From Akebia trifoliata (lineage: Eukaryota; Streptophyta; Magnoliopsida; Ranunculales; Lardizabalaceae), in NCBI GenBank assembly GCA_017979445.1, contig CM030704.1, positions 10,275,658 to 10,339,657 of the forward strand: a DNA stretch of 64,000 nucleotides, read 5' to 3'. The stretch's first letter is position 1, and every line of letters starts with the position of its first letter. The position numbers and the translations under genes are program-made. Positions 42,398 to 52,994 of the stretch are shown in pieces. A model generated the notes under the pieces. The model made no database searches and was not told the DNA's origin. It was given only the letters and a program-made list of their open reading frames with translations.

Positions 42398-43644
42398 TAA
42401 TCAGGGTCTAGAAAGTCATTTCTAGAGCCCTAATTACATAGACCTTATTAATAAATTAAACACTAAATCCTTTTATTAGACATAATGCATGGTTAGTCCA
42501 TATTTATTATCGTTTTCAATTTAATTACGTAATTCAGAGTTGATTACTGTTATTTACATGTAACAAAAATTATTCGCAAAGTTTCAAAACGAATCAGGAA
42601 AATTCGAAGTGACCACTTTGATCCAAGATCCAAAATAAGATTGTAGACCAAAATTTATGTCAATTGACCAAAATTTTGCCACGACGCATCAGTCAACGAA
42701 AGCGGGATGGTCAACGAAGAAAGTCAAGCCTCGAAATTCATACTGAAGCTTGGCGGCTAAAATACATTCGTATTGAAGTAGGACTTTGGTATTTTTGTAA
42801 TCATGGAATGTTTTCGAAACCCTAATTACTCAAAAAACCTTAACCTGATCTCTTTATAAATAGGAGATCAGACTAAAGGACATATCATCTGGGAGATCTC
42901 CAATCTCTCCCGGAGGCTAACTTCTCTATCTTCTTTTAGTTCTTTTTTTATATTTTTCTTTCTTAGTTTTACGAAAGTTGTACGGAGGTTCTACCGGTTT
43001 CAAGTCAAGAGACAATAAAGATAATTTCTTTCTCTCATCTCTTTTTCTTTCAATGTTTTTTTTACTTTATTTTTACTTAATTGTTCTTATGATAGCTGTT
43101 GGCTAAATCTCCATTAGATCGGTTGAGGAAGCCTGAGCAAGATTTGTTAGTGTTTGATTGTTCTAGAAATTGCTTCATAACTTTATTGTGATGATATTAA
43201 GTTTGTATTCTGATGATTTTTTTTTTGATAAGTTCAAGAAGAACCATCCTCTACATAGAATAGTTAATGTTTACCTAATAATCTCAGCCTAAACTATTAC
43301 ATACTTTCGATTATGTTTATATTTTAACTGCTTGATTTTCCGATCCACAAATATTAGCTTTGTTTAGTGGATCTAGATAATTAGAGAACCAAAATTCATT
43401 GATAAAGCTTGTGAAAGTGGATCCAATTGATTTACAGTTTCCTTTCATATTTTTTTTTTGGATTTTATCTTAGTAGTTTATTTTAGATAAATCATCTCTT
43501 GCAAACTGATTTTAAATCGGTTACGTAAACTTGAATTGGATTGAAAGTAAAAATACCTTGGATTAACGTTGTCTCTATGGTTTGACCCTTGCTTGCTAAG
43601 ATTTTCTTTTGTTCTTTATTTTATCATCATTTACAGCTTGAACA
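42398..43644 (+). repeat. 5' LTR of A2 (1,247 bp)
   Basis: Starts TAATCAGGGTCTAG (TG has become TA) and ends GCTTGAACA. Collinear with 52995-54231 and, for its first 480 bp, with 13933-14415. TATA box TATAAATA at 42855-42862. Confidence 0.9.
42855..42862 (+). promoter_or_regulatory. TATA box of A2 5' LTR
   Basis: TATAAATA in CTTTATAAATAGGAGATC, conserved at 53452-53459 and, with one change nearby, at 14382-14389. It is the likely core promoter of the element. Confidence 0.6.
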
Positions 43645-43647
43645 AAT

Positions 43648-43667
43648 TAGCACTACTACCGGGGACA
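43648..43667 (+). other. Decayed primer-binding site of A2
   Basis: TAGCACTACTACCGGGGACA, three bases after the LTR. Compared with the intact site of A3 (TGGCGCCGCTACCGGGGACT) most differences are G-to-A or C-to-T and hit the CpG-rich 5' half, as expected from methylcytosine deamination. Confidence 0.75.
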
Positions 43668-46449
43668 ACGGTGTAAACCAACATTTTTTTTATTAGGAAA
43701 TCCTATTTGATTTTCAATTGGTCAAAATTTTTGTTTTAGAAAAATTTGAAAAAAATACCACTGGATTCCTGAAGGCAGCATGAACAAAACACTATAATTT
43801 GAGTCAATTTCATTAAAAAATTTCCGCGTCGCCTGGGTCAACTGTGGTGTCGCGGTCAAACCTTGAGATTCATACTTCAAATCTTTGCATAATATTTCTT
43901 CAGACTTCTGAATTTTAATGAACATATAATTTTTCTAGGATTCTAACTTTGATTTGTCCTATGTTTTCAATCGAAGGATTCGACAAGGAGCAACGTGGTT
44001 CGGAAATTTTATCCCACCACCTTGAACTGATTCTTTGACAAAGAACAAGAATATATTTTTTTTTTTTTAAAGTAGAACTAAAGTAGGATTTTCTTTTAGA
44101 AGTTATTCCGAGAAGGCTCGAACTGTAAGAGAACTAAGGGAGGACAATAGTGGGACGTAACTGTCTCGACTCCTCGGGTCGTACACCGAGTTTGGTGTTG
44201 GTGGCCCAAGTCAACTCAACTCGATCAACATCCGTCTATAACAGGAAGTAAAACTCAAAACCCCCACGCATCCCTTGCAAGTGAGTTTTTGTATTGAATT
44301 TGACTGATTTAATTGCACTCTTCCGACTGCACATTAGTAAAAAAGGTAGCTTTACGAGAATGACACAAACAAGATAAGAATCAGATTTCATCACTGATCT
44401 GTTGTCCTATTAGGAAATTAATTCACACAAGCCCAATTTAATTAAAATCTAATTAGACTTGACTATAAGTCCTTTCGAGCTCAATAGGCAAAGCTATCCT
44501 GAGTTGCACCAATTGCACCTCTTGATCGGAGTCAGTGCCTAAGTACAATCCTGCCCCACTGTACCCTGTTGTACTAAGGGGATATATTACGTTTATTCTA
44601 GACGAAGAGGTGATTTAAGAGTGCATTTGCTAAGCATCATGCACCACCTCTTATCTGGGGATTAAACTGGCTAATTTTGATTTCTGATAACTGGATTGGA
44701 GGCTCAAGTTATCCCTTTGAAACAGTTAGGAGCTGTCTAATCTAATAAAAACCTAAAAAGCATATGTGAATTCTCCTTGTTTTCTGTGCGAGTCCATAGT
44801 GTATATTAAATTAGATATAGAAGCTCAAGTAAATTTTGCATCATCATGGAGTTTAAGAGAGAATCGTGGATCCTGTGCGTTCAATGTAATAATTATGGCC
44901 ATTCTGTTAACTATAGTCCGAGTCTGCCTATGGTCTGTAATTCTCAAAATTCTTATTTGATGCCGACACCTAGTTTGTTCAACCAACCATACCACGTAAA
45001 TAATTGATCTCCCTCGAATACCATACCTAGTCAAAACAAGTTCACCTAAGGTAATCACATAGGTAGCCATAAGGATTTTTATATGCACGACACCTCGAGG
45101 ATAAATCTAATCATAATTCTCCAACAATCTTATGATTTTCAACAATTCTTGGATTATAGAACTATAGAGCCTGAGTGAACATCCAGTCACACATATTTGA
45201 CTTTTCCTCCAACTTTATCATTAAAGTTCATAATTACTGAGCTCATAATTCAATAACAACAGTTCTTACAACAACTGTTCAATCCCCAACAATAATAGCT
45301 CAACCAAGAACAACAGCTCTAGGACATTAGTAAAGCCTTAGATGAAATTGCGGCTTAGTTGAGTCACTCTGAACTACTATTAGAAAAAGGGCAAATTGAT
45401 TAATTCGAAACTGAGGATGTCTCAATTTTAAAAAATCTACAATTTTTTTAAAATAACCTTAGTGACCAGTTCCAATCTTTTGTAGATTTCGATAATTGTC
45501 TATTAATAACTGATAATCTCATATAAATGGAAGTTCAAACACAAACCATTCAGGTTACAGTTCCAACATACACAATGATAGAAGCCAAACTAAGTCCATT
45601 CATTATGCCTTTAGAAGAAAAAAAGAATGATCAATTTTCGAATGAGATAGTCCTCGAGAGTCAAGTTATGTTCCAAATTCCCAATGAGCAAGTTGATTGT
45701 ACAAATTTGGTTAAGGAAATTTGATCCACTATTTGAGGAAACTGTTATTCAGGAATAACCAATGATGAACTCTAATGTGTTAATCACACCAATTCTAATC
45801 ACTATCGATCTAATTTTGTATCCCATCCAGTTTATCATTTTATAAGATTGTAAAAACCTCTCCTGTCTTACAACTTCCATTCTCTTTGGAAATATGATGG
45901 ATGGAAATTATTTTGAAAAGGTGATGACACTTAAAATTGAGGACAAACGAGGGTTGCTGATCATTTTAGAAAATCGATTTCGTGTCCTAATAATGATTAA
46001 AATCTGTCTCCTTATCATTTGGGGTGGTAAGTCAATCATGCCTATCATTTGGGTGGATAGTCGATTTCTATGTTTGTAAAATTAGATGTTAGGAAAATTC
46101 TTAGATATCAAACCTTTCGATAAGTCTGGCAAAGATGTTAAACTTAACGCTACTCGGGAGGCAATCAATGTATTTTTATTTTTGAATAGTGTAATTAGGA
46201 TTTCTTTTTAATTTAAGGTTTCCACGTTCGACCATAGTCTCCTTTCTTTTTCTCAATTTGAACTCACCAAAAAAGGGTACAAAGGTTGAAAACTTCAAGA
46301 GATATTCCAAGGAAGAAAATTTAATTTCTTAAAAAATTCTCCTTAAAAACCTTCAAATCCTAATTTCTTTCTTTTTATTCTCTTTTTCAAGCCAACTTTC
46401 AACCAAACCAATCAACCAGCTCTACTAGGATTGCAGACTAATCAACAAT
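43668..46449 (+). other. A2 internal region before Copia C2
   Basis: About 2.8 kb without gag or pol motifs. It keeps scraps of the group's layout, for example CGGGAGGCAATCAATG at about 46154, the degenerate block that normally follows integrase. The longest open frames are under 90 codons and are not recognised. The ACAAT at 46445-46449 is the left duplicate of C2. Confidence 0.6.
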
Positions 46450-46683
46450 TGTTGGCGTGAGTTGTCATAAGAGAGATTATGGGAGAAGCCTTGATTGTCA
46501 ATTCCTTCATATAAGGAGCCTTGCTTGTCAATCCCACCATATAAGGGTCAACCTTTATTTTAGCCATAAAATCAGTATAGCCAAAAATAGATAGGATTCT
46601 CTTGTTATATATACTGATTCATTCTTTGTAAAGATATAAGAAAGAAAAATAAAAGAAAAGATCTTTTTTCTTGAATTCTGTCA
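46450..46683 (+). repeat. 5' LTR of Copia C2
   Basis: TGTTGGCGTGAG to TTCTGTCA. Identical to the 3' LTR at all but one of 234 positions. A TATA-like TTATATATACTG lies at about 46596-46607. Confidence 0.95.
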
Positions 46684-46695
46684 TGGTATCAGAGC
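46684..46695 (+). other. Primer-binding site of Copia C2
   Basis: TGGTATCAGAGC directly abuts the LTR end and is fully complementary to the plant initiator methionine tRNA 3' end. Confidence 0.92.
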
Positions 46696-46763
46696 AGGTT
46701 CTAATCTTGTGCCTTACCTCTCTTCTCTAAATCTACCTCACTTCATCTTTTTCACCTAAAACC

Positions 46764-48222
46764 ATGGCCAATCTCGACCAACCCAATGAGCCTCAACCAA
46801 CATCAATTCTTACTGAGTTGACGACTAGAATGAACGACGTCTTGACCAAAGCTTCGGCCCCGACCCAGATCACTGATACTACTGCTGCTCCAATTGGCGT
46901 TAAGTTGGACAGCACCAACTATGCTCTTTGGTCCCAAGTTGTTGAGATGTACATCTTTGGCAAGGACAAGTTGGGATACATTAATGGCGATATCCACCAG
47001 CCTCCACAGACAGATTCATCCTTTCGAAAGTGGCGCACAGACAACGCCATTGTCAAGGGATGGCTGATCAATTCCATGGACCCATCATTGATCAGTAACT
47101 TCATTAGATTTCCGACTGCGAAACTGGTGTGGGATTCCATTGCTACTACCTACTTTGACGGAAGCGATGCCTCTCAAGTGTATGACCTCCGGCGGCGTGT
47201 GACTCGCTTGAAACAAGCGGGTGGTTCTCTTGAAAAATATTTTACTGATCTCCAAGGCCTATGGCGCGAGATTGATTTTCGTCGCCCAAACCCAATGGAA
47301 TGTGTTGCTGATATCAAGCACTACAACGACATGCTTCAAGAAGACCGAGTGTATGTCTTCTTGGATGGCCTCGATGACTGACTTGATAAAATTCGAGGTG
47401 ATATATTACAGATGCACCCATTTCCTACAATTGAACAAGCGTATGCTCATGTTCGTCGGGAAGCTATCCGGCAAGCAGTTATGATCACCAGTGACTCCAC
47501 TGACACTCTAGGAACAGTTCTAGCCTCAAAAGGCTTCAAATCTGGACAGACCACTCCATCCTCTACTAGGTCTCTCTCTCTAGGCAATAGGAAAGTTGGC
47601 ATGTCCTCCAAACCGCGAGCTTCATCCAATGGAACAAAATGTTCTCACTGTGGTAATCTGAAACATACCCGCGAAAATTGCTTCAAACTACACGGGTATC
47701 CCGATTGGTGGAATGAACTTCAGGCCCGAAAACACCGTGATGCTACTGATTCTGATGGAGTAAGAGGTCAGGCTGCGGTGGCTACATCAGAGTCATGTCT
47801 CTCACCCCATGTCGAGCCCTCTCAGGGAAATTTATCAATCATGGATCCAGGTAAATATAGCACTGCCCTTTGTAGTTCCTCTCATGATGGTGATAACAGT
47901 TCTTGGATACTCGACTCTGGAGCTACCGACCACATGACCTTCGACGCCACAGATTTCTCCCAAACTTCTCAACCACGGCGCACTTGCATTGCCAATGCCA
48001 ATGGGATTCTTTCTCCGGTCACAGGGGCTGGCACTGTAAAATTATCACCTACTTTATCCTTAACTCATACTCTACTTGTTCCCTCTCTTTCTCATAAGCT
48101 ACTATCTATTAGCCAAGTTACCACAACCCTGAACTGTGTTGTACTTATGTACTCTACCTTTTGTTTGCTTCAGGATATTCTTACCAAGGAGATCATTAGG
48201 CGTGGTACTAAGAGGGGGGGGG
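46764..48222 (+). pseudogene. Copia C2 gag and protease
   Basis: The ATG at 46764 begins MANLDQPNEPQPTS. It includes LDSTNYALWSQVVEMY, NSMDPSLISNFI and LWREIDFRRPNP, the gag core. A TGA at 47379-47381 interrupts an otherwise open frame (likely from CGA), so gag would stop at 205 residues. The same frame then gives the zinc knuckle CSHCGNLKHTRENC (CX2CX4HX4C, near 47640) and the protease active site WILDSGATDHMTFD (near 47910). The frame is lost at the G9 run at 48214-48222, where pol should continue as one polyprotein. Gag packages the RNA and protease matures it. The N-terminal ATG lies 69 bp after the PBS. Confidence 0.88.
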
Positions 48223-51204
48223 TTATATTACATGGAGGATTTTAGTATGGGCCGTGCACATCACATGCATCATCCGATTGACAACAAAGAGCGACAGATT
48301 TGGCTTTGGCATCGTCGGTTAGGACATCCGTCATTTGGTTATATGAAGCATTTGTTTCCTGGTCTATTTTCCAATATGTCAATATCTGATTTCAAATGTG
48401 AAACTTGCATTCTTGCTAAAAGTCATAGAGCTACCTATCCTTTGAGTATGAATAAAAGTAATGTTCCGTTTGCTTTAATTCACTCCGATGTATGGGGTCC
48501 TTCCCCAATTTCTACAATATCTGGTTTTCGCTGGTTTGTGATATTTGTAGATGATTGTACTCGCATGACTTGGCTCTATTTGCTGAAACATAAAGATGAA
48601 GTACTAAGTGTGTTTCAGTCTTTCCACACTATGATTCAAACCCAATTCTCTACTAAAATTCAGATTCTTAGATCAGACAATGGTGGTGAATATGTGAATC
48701 ATCGGTTTCATGCTTATTTCCAAAGTCATGGACTTATTCATGAAACAACCTGCCCACAGACTCCTCAACAGAATGGTGTCGCCGAGAGAAAAAATCGTCA
48801 TATTCTTGAAACAGCTCGAGCTCTATTACTTGGAGCTCATGTGCCCAGCAGACATTGGGCTGATGTCGTTTCCACAGCTGTGCACCTCCTAAATCGGATG
48901 CCCTCCAAAGTCTTGAATTTTAGAACTCCATTACAGACTCTTTCGACCTATGTTCCCTTACCTACAATGTTAATGATTCCTCCCCGGATTTTTGGTTGTG
49001 TCGCATTTGTCCACTTGCATAAGAATCAGCGCACGAAACTTGATCCTTGTGCCATCCGATGTCTTTTCTTGGGGTATGCCTTACATAAAAAAGGATATCG
49101 ATGCTACGATCCGGCCACCAAACGCACCTATGTGACTATGGATGTCACTTTTCTGGAGTCCGACACATTCTTCTCTTCCCCAGTACCCAATTCTTCTCGT
49201 CAGGGGGAGATCAGTGATGAAGAGCTGAATTGGTTAAGATTTGATTGGCTGAAATTTAATGACACCGATATCCTAGTCAATAAGGAAAAACCAAATACAA
49301 GACTAGATGTGTCTTCAGAAGTTGCTACAGCTCCCAGAGAAGTATTGACACCACATGAAGCTGAATCGACACCACATGAAGCTGAAATAGAAACCCCCCA
49401 CTCCTCAATACCTGAAGACCCATCTCCTGAGAATATCCCTGAGGTAAACTCTCCCACTATAGCTCCAAACTCTAATGATATGGATATTCCTGTTACCCCT
49501 GTTGGCTATACTTTACCTTTCAGGCATAATCGTGGCAAACCACCGAATAGATATTCTCCAGATATTGGAGAAAGAAGTTCAAAGTATCCAATTGCCAACT
49601 ATGTGTCAACAAAAAGGCTTTCAGAACCACTCAAGACATTCACGCATGAACTTTCCTCATGCTATGTTCCTACCAATGTTCATGAAGCTCTGACAGACCA
49701 TAAGTGGACTCAGGCTGTGAAGGAAGAAATGGAGGCATTGCTAAAAAATGAAACATGGAGTCTTGTTCCTTTACCCAAAGGAAAGAAAACGGTGGGGTGT
49801 AAATGGGTGTTCTCCATCAAATACAAAGCGGATGGTTCAATTGACCGATACAAAGCAAGGCTAGTAGCAAAGGGCTACACACAGACATATGGCATAGACT
49901 ATCAAGAGACCTTCTCACCAGTGGCCAAATTGAACACCGTTAGAGTATTGTTATCCCTCGCAGCAAACCTCGATTGGCCACTACACCAGTTTGATGTAAA
50001 GAATGCCTTCCTCCATGGTGATCTTGAGGAGGAAGTCTACATGGATGTTTCACCGGGCTACACATCAAATTCTGAGGTCCAGGTGGTGTGTAAATTACAA
50101 CGAGCAATGTATGGATTAAAACAATCACCTAGAGCATGGTTCGGGCGATTCAGCTTGGCAATGAAGAAATATGGTTACAAACAAAGCAATTCAGACCATA
50201 CACTATTCTTAAAGCATCAACTGGGCAAGGTCACAGCCTTAATAATCTATGTAGATGACATGATTATTACAGGCGATGATCTAGAAGAAATATCAAAACT
50301 CCAAAAGCATTTGGCGACTGAATTCGAAATGAAGAATCTGGAAGGACTTAAATATTTTCTGGGAATTGAGGTTGCTAGATCAAAGCAAGGAATATTTCTC
50401 TCTCAACGAAAATATATCCTAGACTTACTATCAGAGGTGGGACTACTAGAGTGTAAGCCTGCAGACACACCCATTGTCCAAAACCACAAACTTGGAGAAT
50501 ACCCAGGCCAAGTACCAACAAATAAGGAGAGATACCAAAGATTAGTTGGGAAGCTTATTTACCTCTCACATACTCGCCCAGATATTGCTTATGCCGTGAG
50601 CATAGTAAGTCAATTCATGCATTGTCCGAGTGAGGATCACATGGATGCGGTGATCAGAATTCTTAGATACTTAAAGTCATCTCCGGGAAAAGGACTCATA
50701 TTCTCAAAAAATGATCATCTCAGAGTTGAGGGCTATACAAATGCAGATTGGGCAGGAAATATATCAGACAGAAAATCCACCTCGGGCTACTTCATGTTTG
50801 TTGGCGGGAACTTGGTTACGTGGAGAAGTAAGAAGCAGAATGTGGTGGCTTTGTCAAGTGCTGAAGCTGAATTCCGGGGAATGGCTAAGGGTCTTTGTGA
50901 GCTTCTCTGGCTTAAAAGACTGTTAACAGAAATTGGCTTTGCCCCAAACTGTGAGATGGATCTTTTCTGTGATAATAAGGCCGCCATTGATATTTCACAT
51001 AACCCTGTTCAACATGATCGAACCAAACATGTGGAGGTGGATCGACATTTCATCAAACAAAATCTTGAGAACAAGATAATTCAGTTTCCTTTTATTAAGT
51101 CTGAGGACCAGTTGGCAGACGTACTTACAAAAGCTGTATGCAGTAAGAACTTCTACAACTCACTTGACAAGTTGGGCATTAGAGACCTATATGCACCAAC
51201 TTGA
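48223..51204 (+). CDS. Copia C2 pol: integrase, reverse transcriptase, RNase H
   Basis: One open frame of nearly 1,000 codons. GAG-pre-integrase LWHRRLGHPSFGYMKHLF; integrase catalytic residues in HSDVWGP, RSDNGGEY and QQNGVAERKN; RT with GCKWVFSIKYKADGSIDRYK, the catalytic YVDDMIITGDD and LKYFLGIEVARSK; RNase H with YTNADWAGNISDRKSTSGY and ALSSAEAEFRGMAKG, ending DQLADVLTKA. The usual RNase H motif begins YTDADWAG, so the first acidic residue is Asn here, consistent with one G-to-A change. It is normally produced as part of the gag-pol polyprotein; here an upstream shift in the G9 run separates it. A frame start at 48136 belongs to the shifted overlap and is not a natural start. Confidence 0.92.
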   Translation, partial: LYYMEDFSMGRAHHMHHPIDNKERQIWLWHRRLGHPSFGYMKHLFPGLFSNMSISDFKCETCILAKSHRATYPLSMNKSNVPFALIHSDVWGPSPISTISGFRWFVIFVDDCTRMTWLYLLKHKDEVLSVFQSFHTMIQTQFSTKIQILRSDNGGEYVNHRFHAYFQSHGLIHETTCPQTPQQNGVAERKNRHILETARALLLGAHVPSRHWADVVSTAVHLLNRMPSKVLNFRTPLQTLSTYVPLPTMLMIPPRIFGCVAFVHLHKNQRTKLDPCAIRCLFLGYALHKKGYRCYDPATKRTYVTMDVTFLESDTFFSSPVPNSSRQGEISDEELNWLRFDWLKFNDTDILVNKEKPNTRLDVSSEVATAPREVLTPHEAESTPHEAEIETPHSSIPEDPSPENIPEVNSPTIAPNSNDMDIPVTPVGYTLPFRHNRGKPPNRYSPDIGERSSKYPIANYVSTKRLSEPLKTFTHELSSCYVPTNVHEALTDHKWTQAVKEEMEALLKNETWSLVPLPKGKKTVGCKWVFSIKYKADGSIDRYKARLVAKGYTQTYGIDYQETFSPVAKLNTVRVLLSLAANLDWPLHQFDVKNAFLHGDLEEEVYMDVSPGYTSNSEVQVVCKLQRAMYGLKQSPRAWFGRFSLAMKKYGYKQSNSDHTLFLKHQLGKVTALIIYVDDMIITGDDLEEISKLQKHLATEFEMKNLEGLKYFLGIEVARSKQGIFLSQRKYILDLLSEVGLLECKPADTPIVQNHKLGEYPGQVPTNKERYQRLVGKLIYLSHTRPDIAYAVSIVSQFMHCPSEDHMDAVIRILRYLKSSPGKGLIFSKNDHLRVEGYTNADWAGNISDRKSTSGYFMFVGGNLVTWRSKKQNVVALSSAEAEFRGMAKGLCELLWLKRLLTEIGFAPNCEMDLFCDNKAAIDISHNPVQHDRTKHVEVDRHFIKQNLENKIIQFPFIKSEDQLADVLTKAVCSKNFYNSLDKLGIRDLYAPT

Positions 51205-51211
51205 GGGGGAG

Positions 51212-51445
51212 TGTTGGCGTGAGTTGTCATAAGAGAGATTATGGGAGAAGCCTTGATTGTCAATTCCTTCATATAAGGAGCCTTGCTTGTCAATCCCACC
51301 ATATAAGGGTCAACCTTTATTTTAGCCATAAAATCAGTATAGCCAAAAATAGATAGGATTCTCTTGTTATATATACTGATTCATTCTTTGTAAAGATATA
51401 AGAGAGAAAAATAAAAGAAAAGATCTTTTTTCTTGAATTCTGTCA
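51212..51445 (+). repeat. 3' LTR of Copia C2
   Basis: Preceded by the polypurine tract TTGAGGGGGAG (51201-51211), followed by ACAAT. One base differs from the 5' LTR. Confidence 0.95.
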
Positions 51446-51450
51446 ACAAT

Positions 51451-52994
51451 TGTTGATTGAGTAGCAGAGATAAATAATGGCCTATATTGAGGAAAGGAAG
51501 GCACGTGTAATTGCACACTTCGCTGAGAGTTTAGATTTCGATTAGGATGAGTTTAATCTAAATTAGGATGTTTTTAATTTTTTTGTTAGGGTGTTTTTCA
51601 ATTCTTAGGTAGGATTTTATTTTTTTACAACCCTGTTTCGAAAATTATCATTATTATAACTCTTAACTCTTTTCAAATTAGTTGTAACGAGACTTTGCAT
51701 ATTAATGCCCAATTTGTTTCAGGTGTGATCTAATATTTTTCTCTTTCTTTACTACTTGCATATTGAGGACAATATGTTCTTTAGATTTGAGGGTATTAGC
51801 TCAGCTCAGAATTGCATTGCATTTCAGTAGTAGTTTCACAATTACATTGCATTTCATTGGTAGTTTAATTTCATATTTTCAGAAAAAACAATAGCACTTT
51901 TAAAATATTTTTATCAAACTCTTTCTATGTATTGTTTACATATGAATTTCGAATTTCAGGCTCATGTCCTAATTTTTTTATCATAAGTTCTTGTTGGTAT
52001 TCCTCATCAAGAAAATTAAAATAATACTTTGAAAATTCACGATACTTCTGATTGAATAAAAATAAGATTTTATGGAGTAAGAGTTGACCTTCTTCTCTGT
52101 CTAGAGTGTTAAAGGACCGAATCTAGTGAACTATGACTTCCTTGTCCTTTAATTGACTAGTTAGAAGAAAAATAAAACTAGACATAATATGACTTGGAGA
52201 ACAATTATAGGATTAGATTGGGTACCTTGAAAATGGTTACCTGTTTTTTGTAAAAAGACCACCGAAAAAATGGTGATGTGTGTAAAAGTTGAAAAATAAA
52301 CAGAAAAGTGGTAAAGTGGGAAAAAGTTGAGAAAAGAAAAAGTAGAAATACGTGAAAAATACCAAATCAAAGAAAAAATGTTTGAGATGAAAAAATACAA
52401 AAAGAAAAGTGTTTAATGAGGCCAAATAAAGTAGTTATAGTAGGATGAAAGCCGTTAATAGTAAAAACGTGAGTAAGCTAGAATATCACAGATAAAATCC
52501 CTTAAAGGTATTAAAGTAAACAACCATACCTCTCACAATTCCAGATAGGATGCTTAGTTTCGAGTTAGAACTTAGGTAGAACCGACCATTCTTCACAGTA
52601 AGGAGGTGAAATCTTGTTCCTAAAAAATTGTTGCTTTTAAAAGAAAAATCAGAAAAATTGCACAAACACTTAACTTACTCTTGAAATTTTCTAAACAAAG
52701 GAGTGGAAATTAGAGTTTTGCTTAAACATATAGACCTTTAATTGATTTATGAAATATCGTTATGTTTGCCTTACATCCATTGAGTTTGATATTTATAGTT
52801 TTGTAAAGTGTTTGAATTTTATGGGTATATTCATTGCAAACCTTCACCAGTTAAACTCGTCCATTAAGGGTAACCTAAGGGTTTAAAGGCTTGCTACATC
52901 CGCTAAATGCAGTCATATAACCTACGAAAATAGTTTGTAACTTAGTTTTTATTTTATTTTTGCTCAGGACTAGCAAAATCTAGGTTTGGTGGTG
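51451..52994 (+). other. A2 3' internal region and polypurine tract
   Basis: Starts with the end of the env-position ORF (IEERKARV..., 51483-51560; compare 12510-12560 in A1), then the 3' noncoding region shared with A1. It ends in TAGGTTTGGTGGTG (52981-52994), a slightly degenerate polypurine tract. No intact ORF. Confidence 0.75.

Larger units (their letters stand above)
46450..51445 (+). mobile_element. Young, nearly intact Ty1/Copia element C2
   Basis: 4,996 bp. LTRs 46450-46683 and 51212-51445 (234 bp each) differ at a single base (AAGAAAG versus AAGAGAG near the 3' end). Perfect ACAAT duplications lie at 46445-46449 and 51446-51450. PBS and polypurine tract are intact, and all Copia domains are present in order. 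Three faults in coding sequence: TGA at 47379, an extra G in a G9 run at 48214-48222, and a possible RNase H substitution. The G9 shift may be an assembly error. The small size and short LTRs recall the Ale/Retrofit lineage; that placement is tentative. Confidence 0.95.

Noticed and set aside
46764..51204. C2 as a domesticated host gene
   Set aside because: Perfect LTRs, target duplication, PBS and polypurine tract show a recent ordinary insertion.
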